A DNA stretch of 64,000 nt, from NCBI GenBank assembly GCA_030581615.1, contig JAKTTT010000018.1:248001-312000 (forward strand), read 5' to 3'. Source of the DNA: Alloascoidea africana (Eukaryota > Ascomycota > Alloascoideomycetes > Alloascoideales > Alloascoideaceae). The notes below the pieces were generated by a model. It ran no database searches, had not been told where the DNA came from, and saw nothing but the letters and a program-made list of their open reading frames with translations. Below are positions 22,875-31,656 of this stretch, in pieces; the stretch's first letter is position 1, and every line of letters starts with the position of its first letter. A program made the translations under genes and the position numbers.

Positions 22875-24673
22875 TTTTTGGAGTTGTAGACTTGCGAACT
22901 TGAACAAAATTAAAGATTAAGCAACCAGTAGTGGTTTTCTGTTTAGTAGAAGCGAATGGATTCTTGAAAACCAAAGGGAAAAACCAAGGCACAAGACTGC
23001 TTTTTATAATGCACCTGTTCGTAAAACGGAGGTTGCATCATTGTGTGATCTCTAGATGAGCTGCCCACAGAAATTTCTAGAGAAAGTTGTCACTGCCCTC
23101 CGGGGAAGCATCCTCATCGTTCCCAACGAGTCTTTTGGGCTCTGCTGCCGTGGTTTTCATGTACAAACTCCAACACTTTTCGCCTGCCAAGACGGATCAT
23201 TCATCCAATTTGGTCATCAATCCTTTTTGTTTCTTCACGCTGACGTTGAGGTTGAGGTTGAGGTTGAGGTTGACGCTGAGTTTGATCCAGAAATAGACAC
23301 ACTGGGCTTAGGCGCTGAGATGCTCAACTCTATCCACTCTTCCTCCCCACAGCCTCCCAGAAGGGTTTGACCATATCCCCATTAATATCTGTTTCTTTAT
23401 TTAGTTTTGGGGCCTAGGGAAGGAGTCGAGACGGTTCGAATCGACCGACTCATTTCTATGGGATTCAATTCGTGAACGAAGGCTCTAGAAGGATCTATTC
23501 TAATCGCTAATTCTAATCCTGGTCACCCCATACGTATTCCAGAGTGCTCCAAAAACCCTGCCACAAACTCTCATGAAGAGAGGATGTGATTGATCATGGC
23601 AACGGGCCCGTACACATCACTAGTCCGTCACCGTGATTACCGTGCGGTTTGTGCCAGATTCACAAACTTGTCAACAATCCTGACGAAACACCCTGAGCTG
23701 GATCAAATAGCGACATGCTTAACAGTTTGCTACTTATTCTTTAGCTCACTTTTCCTCATTTGATGATGATGCCCATGATCATTGATTTCGGCTAAAGATC
23801 CTCGCGCACAGGAACTTTTGTACATGGAAATCAACAACTCAGGCGGCTCGGATCATAGCAATGTACCTGTAGCGTTAGCGCCTTTCAAAGGACCACTCCC
23901 TAAACAACCTGTTTAGTCCTACTAGTTTCTGCTTTCTCCCTGCTATGCTGCTATGAACAGAATATTTCCTTCTCTATCACACGCAAAGTGCTTCAAACAA
24001 CGGATCCACCCAATTTACCACTTGTTGCTTTTCAGCCGAGCATTGAATTGAATCCGAGTCACGGATCAAGCCGACTAATTATTATTTCTCTTGTGACAGA
24101 CAAGTTTTTCACACATAAGTGAACACTGGAAAGTGATCACAACTCATAACTGCCAGAACCAGTCGAACTGTCTGCATAACAGCAGATTGCGTTTTTGATT
24201 TCGCCGAAGACCGAATTCAATCGACTCAAATTGTATATTCAGGGTCTTTTCAATTGGACTTTTTCGACATAGTTGTAAATTAAGATCAGGGTAAAAAAAT
24301 AACGAAACCGACAACTTGATATCCACGATTTGTAAAGTTCATCGATAAACCATCTTGAAGAAACAAAATTGAAATGTTGCTAAACCACAACCGAACCTCA
24401 TTTGGAACGTGATCAAACTCTGAGGAGGCAACAAGTGACGCCTGTGATATGCTTCATGAAGCATCAAGGCTGTTCTTTTCCTTTTATTTTTTCACTACTT
24501 CCCAGCGCGGCGAGTTTGGTTTTGGCAACACTTTTCTTGCTCAGATTACAACTCAATAAGCCTTTAGCTTTATCCCCACAAAACTTCTACGGAAAGTATA
24601 CCATATAATCCCAGCAAACACAACTTCAAAGTTTTGCCTTCTCAGAACATCGAAACTTTCAACATAGAGAACC
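22875..24673. other. Intergenic, about 1.8 kb
   Basis: No supported gene. A (GTTGAG)n hexanucleotide repeat lies at 23244-23272. A B-box-like GGTTCGAATCG at 23433 has no tRNA around it. ATATAA about 70 bases before 24674 may serve the GIG1-like gene. Confidence 0.5.
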
Positions 24674-25336
24674 ATGTCTTCGAGTTCTCACCAAACGCCG
24701 GCGACACCAAATGGTATCGCTTCCGCGCCCAAGTTGACCACCAAAAAAGGAGTTGTAGAGCGGGAAAACAACATTCCGATGACTTGGGAGGTTGCCAAGG
24801 GATTCATCGAAAACAACAGGATAGAGGATCTCTACAGGTCCTCGGAAATGCTAAACGTATACAGAGCTTGGAGGCAAGGCATCGTGAAGGAATACGGTTC
24901 TACGTTCATGTATGTCCTCGTCGAGAGACTGGGGTGGCTCACTATGGAGGAGGCCTTGGCCGGGACCAAGGTCCAGCCCGAGAGCCCAAACATTTTTGGT
25001 ACGCTCTCGGACGTGAAAATACTGGAAAACGACTTTCCCTACCACCTAGAAGAGGGCATCCGGCACCTGGTGGTGTGGTTCAAGTGCCCGCTCCCGGTGG
25101 ACGAAGCGGCGGATCAGATGACAGATAACGGTAAGGAGCGAATAGAGAGTTTTTTGCAAAGCGTATTTGTGCAAGGAATGGGTCTCAGTCGCGAAAAGTT
25201 GCTCTGGTTCCGAAACCCGGGCCCTTATCAAAGCATAAAGGAGCTGGGGCATGTCCACATCCTGATCAGCGGCGGACCAGGTGAGCAGATCGCGGCCATC
25301 CTGGGCAGCGCCGGCCTGGAGCACGCCCTGCCCTAG
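24674..25336 (+). CDS. GIG1: DUF3605 protein, Gig1-like (GlcNAc-induced family)
   Basis: 220 aa with no intron. Family landmarks are an N-terminal start segment (NNIPMTWEVAKGFIENNRI), EMLNVYRAWRQGIVKEYGS, the proline-containing middle (NDFPYHLEEGIRHLVVWFK, then CPLP) and the C-terminal WFRNPGPYQSIKELGHVHIL. These match the fungal DUF3605 family that includes Candida Gig1, whose transcript rises on N-acetylglucosamine. The biochemical activity of the family is not established. Codon third positions are far more G/C-rich than in most neighbours, suggesting strong expression. The gene stands alone, with a long upstream gap and a GC-rich 3' flank. Confidence 0.88.
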   Translation: MSSSSHQTPATPNGIASAPKLTTKKGVVERENNIPMTWEVAKGFIENNRIEDLYRSSEMLNVYRAWRQGIVKEYGSTFMYVLVERLGWLTMEEALAGTKVQPESPNIFGTLSDVKILENDFPYHLEEGIRHLVVWFKCPLPVDEAADQMTDNGKERIESFLQSVFVQGMGLSREKLLWFRNPGPYQSIKELGHVHILISGGPGEQIAAILGSAGLEHALP

Positions 25337-25356
25337 CGCTCTAGCGCTCTAGCGCT
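25333..25356. repeat. Three tandem CTAGCGCT octamers over the GIG1-like stop codon
   Basis: Three perfect CTAGCGCT units in a row; the first contains the TAG stop of the GIG1-like gene. Each unit carries the palindrome AGCGCT. Confidence 0.9.
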
Positions 25357-25572
25357 TTGGGGCAGTCTGTGTTTGTGTCCGGAGGGCTTCGTGAAGGCCC
25401 CTTCGTGGCAGCTGTGCGTGTGGTCCGCCTACATTCCACTCCAGCGCCCGAAAGCGAGGAGGCTGGCCTTCCACTCTCCAGGCCCTCCTCCTCTTTTATA
25501 CTGGCACCAACCCTTTCTTTTCTCCCATGGCTCCGTTTCCTGCCCACATTGTAATTAGCTAGTCGTGCATGT

Positions 25573-27600
25573 ATGATTTCGCCCAAATCTTCGTCCTCTT
25601 CAATAACCCTCGTGCAGAAGCAGCGCCAGAGTCCGCCGCCTCTGGGCCCCAATACCTCAGACCCAGATCAGCCGGCAAATAATGTCTGGATGCAGATTCG
25701 TCAAGCAAAGCTTGGCCCACCATCAAATGGCGAGTCTACCAATGTCAGTATCACTACTGATGGCGACAGTTCCTTGTCCAGCTTAAGCTGCGAGCTCTCG
25801 GGGAAAGATCTGGTCCAATCTCTGCGCAATATGTGCTCCCATATCTACATGAAGGGGGAGGCACAAGAAATTGACCGAATGATTCAAGAGTTCGCACGCC
25901 AATGGGCCTATTCAAACAAATCTTTAAATATATTTGGCGGAATCGATAACGTTTACGCTATAACATATGCCCTAATTCTTTTGAACGCGGATCACAATGG
26001 CATCAAACAAAAGCGCAGACCTATTTCTCAAGCAAAATTTGTCAAGACGACAGTCGACATTATTAGAGACGATATCGATAAAAAAACTTTGACAGACGTT
26101 GAAAAAGCATTACGAAAGTACTATCAGAATATCTGTGCAAAGCCTTTACCCTTATCGCAAAACGTACCACCGGTCTTGGAGACGCAAGAAAAGCCAAGAC
26201 AAAAATCTGAAGAAAAACAACAGACAAAGACGTCAGATGCGATTGATTTCGATGATAGAGTTCTGACTTCCCAACACTTTTTTGCATCCGATCCGGATGT
26301 AGATACCTCTTCCCTCACCATCTTCAGCCATGGTAGCAGCGTGGTCTACTCAAAATCTACCATTAGGGTCCCCAGTCTTGCCAAACTACGACGGCAAATG
26401 GAGTTAGAAATGGAACAAGAATTAAAGTCCAAACTGCCTGCGCAACTGGCTAAAACCGCTGAAGAAGAACCAACTGCTGTTGAGAAAGCCGACCACGGCC
26501 AGCACATTGAGACAAAACCTTTAGAAAAACATAAAAAGAAACCCAAGCATGCTATTCTAGACAATTTTCAAAACACATATAAACAAGCAACACGAAGAGA
26601 AGGAGTTGTAAGGTTTATGGTAATTGAAAATAGAAAAAGTATATTAAAGCAAAAGAAAAGAGGCAGAAGAGGATTGAATCCATTTCTCAACACGGCTAAA
26701 AGCGCACTACCGGATTTTAGTTTCCAGCATCTATCTCATTTAATAGAAACAAGCATAAAATCTCAGAATACCTGGAAGGATGCCATCCTTGTTATAGATA
26801 ACGCAAAAGTAAGTCTACATGGACTTGTCAATTTACCCAAAAATTCCAGAGACGAGCTGATATCGGGAAACATTGGGAAAGGGACATGCATTTTCACGCA
26901 TACACTGGAGAATTCATTTGCCCAGACTGTTCTTCATCCCACATTTGACAGTCAGGATGCGCTTTATAATGCTCAAAAGGATACTCGAGGAAACTCGTGG
27001 ATACTGAGCTTCTCGGAGAAAGAAAACGTGGCGAAAAGCGATATGGTTGTTTTGTTTAATACGGATACACTGTCATCTACAGATGCGTTTGTCCAGGCTT
27101 GCAATTATTGGGCTGCTGTTTCGTCTACACTACCAAAGAGCAATGCTTTTAGTAATTTTGAATATGGCTGGGGCCATGTGCTACAGCTATTGCCTCCTGA
27201 AGGCGTTGGGAATGATAAAGGAATCTCAATGATACGAGAATCTGGAGATCAAGCCAGGTTACTGGAATGGAATCCAGCTGTACATCTTTCAAGAACAAAC
27301 ACCAAACATGACGACCAACACAAGACTGTTGAAAAACTGGGGACTTATTCCTCAGACAAGAAAAGGCTTAAAAGATTACGGCTTTATTTGGAAAATCTGG
27401 AAATGCTGATATCTGAGCATAACCAAGTTCGACACAAGTTGGATCTTGTGTTTACTCCAGGCAAGAGCAATCACAGACTTGCCATATCAAACTGGAGCAA
27501 AAAGAATTTCTTTCTATTACAACTGCTTGCCCAGTACAAAGAATATGCATCAGCTTTACAATTGGTATTGCAAACGGTGAAGGGAAATGAATCATCGTAA
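25573..27600 (+). CDS. YEL1: Sec7-domain Arf guanine-nucleotide exchange factor, Yel1-like
   Basis: 675 aa, close to baker's-yeast Yel1 (687 aa), the exchange factor for Arf3 (Arf6-like) at the bud neck and tip. The Sec7 domain spans about residues 70-200. It includes the catalytic-glutamate loop KGEAQEIDRMIQEFARQW (Glu near residue 96) and the second helix pair YAITYALILLNADHNG ... ISQAKFVKTT, corresponding to the usual AFSIIMLNTDLHNP ... M--EFI-N. A basic disordered linker leads to a PH-like region at about 340-560 (RFMVIENRKSILKQKK ... WILSFSEKE ... VLFNTDTLSSTDAFVQAC). The C-terminus is helical (RLKRLRLYLENLEMLISEHN). The catalytic Glu is kept, so it should be active. Confidence 0.88.
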   Translation: MISPKSSSSSITLVQKQRQSPPPLGPNTSDPDQPANNVWMQIRQAKLGPPSNGESTNVSITTDGDSSLSSLSCELSGKDLVQSLRNMCSHIYMKGEAQEIDRMIQEFARQWAYSNKSLNIFGGIDNVYAITYALILLNADHNGIKQKRRPISQAKFVKTTVDIIRDDIDKKTLTDVEKALRKYYQNICAKPLPLSQNVPPVLETQEKPRQKSEEKQQTKTSDAIDFDDRVLTSQHFFASDPDVDTSSLTIFSHGSSVVYSKSTIRVPSLAKLRRQMELEMEQELKSKLPAQLAKTAEEEPTAVEKADHGQHIETKPLEKHKKKPKHAILDNFQNTYKQATRREGVVRFMVIENRKSILKQKKRGRRGLNPFLNTAKSALPDFSFQHLSHLIETSIKSQNTWKDAILVIDNAKVSLHGLVNLPKNSRDELISGNIGKGTCIFTHTLENSFAQTVLHPTFDSQDALYNAQKDTRGNSWILSFSEKENVAKSDMVVLFNTDTLSSTDAFVQACNYWAAVSSTLPKSNAFSNFEYGWGHVLQLLPPEGVGNDKGISMIRESGDQARLLEWNPAVHLSRTNTKHDDQHKTVEKLGTYSSDKKRLKRLRLYLENLEMLISEHNQVRHKLDLVFTPGKSNHRLAISNWSKKNFFLLQLLAQYKEYASALQLVLQTVKGNESS

Positions 27601-27975
27601 TTGGGGTTTTTAATTTGTAATTTTTTTAATATTTGTATTTTTTTATCGTTTGTATTACAGCGTTATTTTTGGTTTAGTTAACTCTTTTTATAACAGAGAG
27701 TATGGGGTATTGATTGTAAGAGTTGTAAAACGTTTGAACATCTTATTGTCCTTCAATATGAACAGAAATACCCATATCGATGACCTCTATATTTCACTCC
27801 TAAAACCAAAGGTATCATTTTTTTTAAAAAAGAATAGTGTACAAAAGAAAGTGCTCGTTCAACAAATGTGATGGTTATGATACGAATCAGATGGTAGTTG
27901 TATGGTCTGGGTAACCCCTTCCAATACTCAAATCTTCACATTTGGACCACTAAGAAACAGATCAGGTCGCAAAAT
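27601..27975. other. Intergenic between YEL1 and AIM11
   Basis: T-rich 3' flank of YEL1, then the short AIM11 promoter. No other feature recognised. Confidence 0.6.
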
Positions 27976-28538
27976 ATGTCTACTTCAAGTATATTTCCTG
28001 GATTTCAAACATCCCTATTTTCACCATCATCGGATGCATACAGCAAACGGAGGCGGAATCAAATGATTCTGTTCTACAGCTCCGTTGCTTTCACACTTTT
28101 ATGTTCGAGGATAACGGCTAAGGGCATTAGAGGACGCAAATGTAAGTAAAAAAAAAGAGGAATCGCAATGACATTTTCAGTTTCTCCTATTCATTGTTTA
28201 TACATATTTATAATCAAGATGAGGTTTTAATCTAACAGGCATTTTTTGTCTTGTACGCAGTCATTCCCACACAATTTCAAGCAAACCATACACCACCACC
28301 CTTTAATCCTTATACCGATGCAGCAGTAGCAGTGGGACAAGCAAGTCTACTTGCCACAGCCACGTTTACAACAGGAGTATTAGGGGTTTCTTGGGCCTGG
28401 GACGTTTCATCGTTGGACGAATTTGGCAAGAAAATGAAGAAGCTTTTAGGCGGGACAGAGGCTCCCTATGAAGAAGATGAGGAATCAGAACAGTTGGTGC
28501 GGACACTGAATGAGTTACTGGAAGGGAAAGGGGAGTAA
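27976..28538 (+). CDS. AIM11: Mitochondrial membrane protein Aim11 (Gep8)
   Basis: Exon 1 (27976-28141) and exon 2 (28261-28538) flank a 119-base intron with GTAAGT donor, TCTAAC branch point and ACGCAG acceptor, giving 147 aa. The family signature is complete: RRRNQMILFYSSVAFTLLCS (first membrane span), ITAKGIRGRKFIPTQFQANH, the invariant PPPF, a glycine-rich second span and WAWDVSSLDEFGKKMKKLLG. Aim11 proteins are two-span inner-membrane proteins of unknown biochemical role; baker's-yeast mutants show mitochondrial-inheritance and phospholipid-related phenotypes. It is followed convergently by CDC9, whose 3' end is 116 bases away. Confidence 0.93.
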
Positions 28539-28654
28539 ACGAAAAGAAAATTGCGTTTTTAGTTTGTTTGAATGCATGGAAAAATTATGATTTTGCCTTG
28601 TTTATAGTTGAACGAATCAACACTAAAACTATGTAGATAGATTCATCAAGTTAA

Positions 28655-30961
28655 CTATTTTTGTAAAACACTCTGTGCCTCGTACAACTCTACAATTTGA
28701 TCTGAGGTGGTTGCATATTCAGGAGTCTTATCATTTCGTTCCCTAACAAATCTGGGAAATCTTAAAGAGATGCCCCTGCCGTATTTGGAGCTTCCAGCTT
28801 GGTACACAGGCGAAAGTGACAAATCCGCAGTTAAAACTTCCCAAACGGTAGTCGGTTCGAACCAAACATCTGGCAAACTGCTTGACAAAGAATTATACAC
28901 ATAGAAACTTTTTGGTTTGGGGATAGCTGTTTTGGAAAGCGCTCTGTGGAAGGATACGAGTTGGTGATCACTCATTCCCGAACCGACTTTGCAAACCGTT
29001 TCAAACTCTCCTGTCGCTGAATTGTAGCAGCCAAGAAGAAATCCACCATAAACAGATGCCCTTTTACCTCTTCCATAGTCGGCACCGAGCACTACAAGAT
29101 CCAATGTGTCGCCAATACCATCAAGATAGTCTTTCTTTAGCTTTAGCCAGTTTCTGCTCCTTTTGCTTGGCTCATAAAAGCTTTCAGGACCGTCCAGTAT
29201 CTTTATCATCAGTCCTTCACAGCCATCTTGAACGCTCTGATCAAAACAATATTGCATTTCACCGACATTATTGGGGTCAATCGAGCACACAAACGAAAAT
29301 TCATTCTCCACTGGTTGCAGAGCATGTTTCATAAGCTTCCGACGCTCTTTTAACGAACGCTTAATGAGAGATTCTCCGTTTAGCGAAAGAATGTCAAAAG
29401 CAAAAAGACAAACGTTCACAGTGATGCTGTCCTTCTGAACATCTTTTCTTTTTCGTTTTGACAGGAGTTGAAATGGTAAAACTTTCTTTTCAGTACTGTT
29501 CCAAGCAACCGCTTCGCAATCCAAAACAAAAGACTTGGTTGCTCTGTTCTTGATAAATCCAGGAACGGACGAGATAATATCAGGGAATTTTTGTGATACA
29601 TCATCAGAGGTGCGGGAATATACTCTGACAGAACCATCTTCCAACAAATGAACTTGTACTCTTTCCCCGTCATACTTGTATTCGCAAGTAAACACTTGAT
29701 CTTGGAACCTATCCAAAATTTCCGAGATTGATTTTGTTGGCTTTGCCAGCATTGGCTTTAAAGGAATACCAGTAGTGAGTTTGACCGACTCATGAAGCCT
29801 GCCAATGCCATAATTTATGGCAGCATTGATTATCACTTCGTAATTTGGCAACTGTGAAAACGCCTCTGAGATTTTTTCCTCAGCGTGGGAAAAGGCAAAG
29901 TACTTCGGACCTTTATTGTTGTTCCTCACTTGTTCCCAAGTAACCAATGCCTTGGATAATGACATCAAAACTGACCTCTCTGCAAGACCAATCCTTAGCT
30001 TACCTTCCAAGATTCTAACAAGATACTTTGCCTCGTTGCTGTTGTTGTCGCATTGTGCCAACATATTGCTAATAATCGTGATTTTCTTAGCCTGCGATGC
30101 ATTTCCATTGGTCGTAGCAATCTCTTTTAGCTTTGCAAAAACAGTTTCTGCCATTAATATGTTTTGAAAATTGGAATTGGAATTGCTAGTCGATTTTCGA
30201 AGAGATTCCTGGGCTACTAATCCCAAATCGCCCACTTTGCGATGCTCAACTTTTAAATCCTCTGGCGTTTTACCCGTACATTCTGCAATAGCCCTTAACA
30301 ACATGCTTTCTCCCAATCCCAGTTCTAATCGTTGGTAATCGGGCCCCAGCTTGTTGATGAATAGTAGTACTATCTGTGCAAGCGAATCTGGATTAAGGCG
30401 CAAAACCTTGAGAAAGAAATCTGAACAATAGTCAATTATTTCTGATCGCTTTTTTGTGCTCTCAATTTTCTCAAATGCTCTACATATTGCATCATATGAA
30501 ATAGGCTCATTGATTCTCCAGTTGCTTTTTCCAGTTGTTTTTGTCTTAAATGTCCCTCTTTTGGCAGGTCGAGGTGGACTTGTATTGGAATTTCCGTTTC
30601 GGAGACTACTATTTGATAACGAAGACTGTTGTTTGTCAGATGGGGTGCAATTGTAATCGAGTTTGAGATCCTTCTGTCCACTTTGCTCATGCTCTGACCT
30701 CATATAGCTTTTCCCAGACCTTCTCTTTTTCTGCTCAGGTTGAGATCTTGCATTGCCAGAGTATATTGAACGTTTACCGTATCTTATCGTAGGTTTACTG
30801 GATTCCGTTCTAGCAGATCCAAATGTGGTCTGAGATGCTTTTCTGGAACTCATTGCTCGAGTATTTGTCAATAACAGCCAACAAGTGCGATTAAACGGTA
30901 TACCAAGGGATAAAGGTAAAGCGCTCTGAAGGTTATTGAAGAAGAGATAGCGCACCCTCAT
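28655..30961 (-). CDS. CDC9: DNA ligase I, nuclear and probably mitochondrial
   Basis: ATP-dependent DNA ligase that seals Okazaki fragments and repair nicks. 768 aa from the first ATG. Order: disordered basic N-terminus, helical DNA-binding domain (about 150-360), then the nucleotidyltransferase core with motif I EYKYDGERVQVH (AMP-accepting Lys at residue 429), SFVLDCEAVAW, FAFDILSLNGESL, EGLMIKILDG and WLKLKKDYLDG. The OB domain (DLVVLGADYGRGKRASVYGG) and SLRFPRFVRERNDK follow. Two in-frame starts are visible. The first (30961) begins an arginine/hydrophobic presequence-like stretch. The second (30853, residue 37, MSSRKASQTTFG) would give a nuclear form. This is the arrangement by which baker's-yeast CDC9 makes both organelle forms. 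Confidence 0.96.
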   Translation of the reverse strand: MRVRYLFFNNLQSALPLSLGIPFNRTCWLLLTNTRAMSSRKASQTTFGSARTESSKPTIRYGKRSIYSGNARSQPEQKKRRSGKSYMRSEHEQSGQKDLKLDYNCTPSDKQQSSLSNSSLRNGNSNTSPPRPAKRGTFKTKTTGKSNWRINEPISYDAICRAFEKIESTKKRSEIIDYCSDFFLKVLRLNPDSLAQIVLLFINKLGPDYQRLELGLGESMLLRAIAECTGKTPEDLKVEHRKVGDLGLVAQESLRKSTSNSNSNFQNILMAETVFAKLKEIATTNGNASQAKKITIISNMLAQCDNNSNEAKYLVRILEGKLRIGLAERSVLMSLSKALVTWEQVRNNNKGPKYFAFSHAEEKISEAFSQLPNYEVIINAAINYGIGRLHESVKLTTGIPLKPMLAKPTKSISEILDRFQDQVFTCEYKYDGERVQVHLLEDGSVRVYSRTSDDVSQKFPDIISSVPGFIKNRATKSFVLDCEAVAWNSTEKKVLPFQLLSKRKRKDVQKDSITVNVCLFAFDILSLNGESLIKRSLKERRKLMKHALQPVENEFSFVCSIDPNNVGEMQYCFDQSVQDGCEGLMIKILDGPESFYEPSKRSRNWLKLKKDYLDGIGDTLDLVVLGADYGRGKRASVYGGFLLGCYNSATGEFETVCKVGSGMSDHQLVSFHRALSKTAIPKPKSFYVYNSLSSSLPDVWFEPTTVWEVLTADLSLSPVYQAGSSKYGRGISLRFPRFVRERNDKTPEYATTSDQIVELYEAQSVLQK

Positions 30962-31068
30962 TCTTATATTTATAGATGAATATTATTATGAGGTAGCCAA
31001 AAGAATATCATGAGTAATAGTTAATGTTTTGTTTTTCAAATCATTAGTTTTGGTTCGAAATTTGGAAG

Positions 31069-31287
31069 ATGGGCGATAAACGACTACTTTCGAATAGTTT
31101 ATACGAGGTTGTTACCCAGCTTTTGACACACCTTTGCATGGATGAGAGAACCAAGCAAAAAGTGATTGATCATTTTAGTGACAATAGTTTATTCTCTTTT
31201 GAAAGTTTAAGGATTGTTATAGAGATGTATGACACTTGTTCCCCTTTTCAGTTTTTTGTGGCTTTGGAGAGCTCAGTGCATCTATAA
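31069..31287 (+). CDS. Small hypothetical protein, 72 aa
   Basis: An ATG-initiated frame lies 107 bases from the CDC9 start, in divergent orientation. The peptide (MGDKRLLSNSLYEVVTQLL ... RTKQKVIDHFSDNSLFSFES ... CSPFQFFVALESSVHL) has the composition and helix-like patterning of a real soluble protein, with no low complexity. I do not recognise it, and no donor or acceptor suggests further exons. It could share a bidirectional promoter with CDC9. A chance frame is the alternative. Confidence 0.4.
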   Translation: MGDKRLLSNSLYEVVTQLLTHLCMDERTKQKVIDHFSDNSLFSFESLRIVIEMYDTCSPFQFFVALESSVHL

Positions 31288-31656
31288 TGGTGATCAAAAG
31301 AGTTGTCAATGCACAAACACAAACACTTCTTATTGCCAATCTATCCGCGCTTTAAATCTCTGGGTACCATAAATTTTAAATTTCCCAATGTTCTTTTTTG
31401 TGTCAGTAAAGAACAAGAAAGGGTATATTAAGCGAGCTAGATGTAATAAGCATAAACTGTCCGCGGTAAAAGAGTTCCAATGCTTCTATTACCCAGGAAG
31501 ACTTACCCTGCTTTACGGTTTGAAAAAAGTGATTTTTCTAACCATTGGTCCAAAAGTACTTTAAAACCGTGAAGCTACTAGGAGCTTGTGTGCTATTGCG
31601 CAAATGAAGCAAGACGTACGGAGTTATTTTGGCTGAGTGGAATTGGTTTTGAGACG

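Noticed and set aside
23433-23443. GGTTCGAATCG, a tRNA B-box-like sequence
   Set aside because: No T stem, anticodon arm or acceptor stem can be folded around it.
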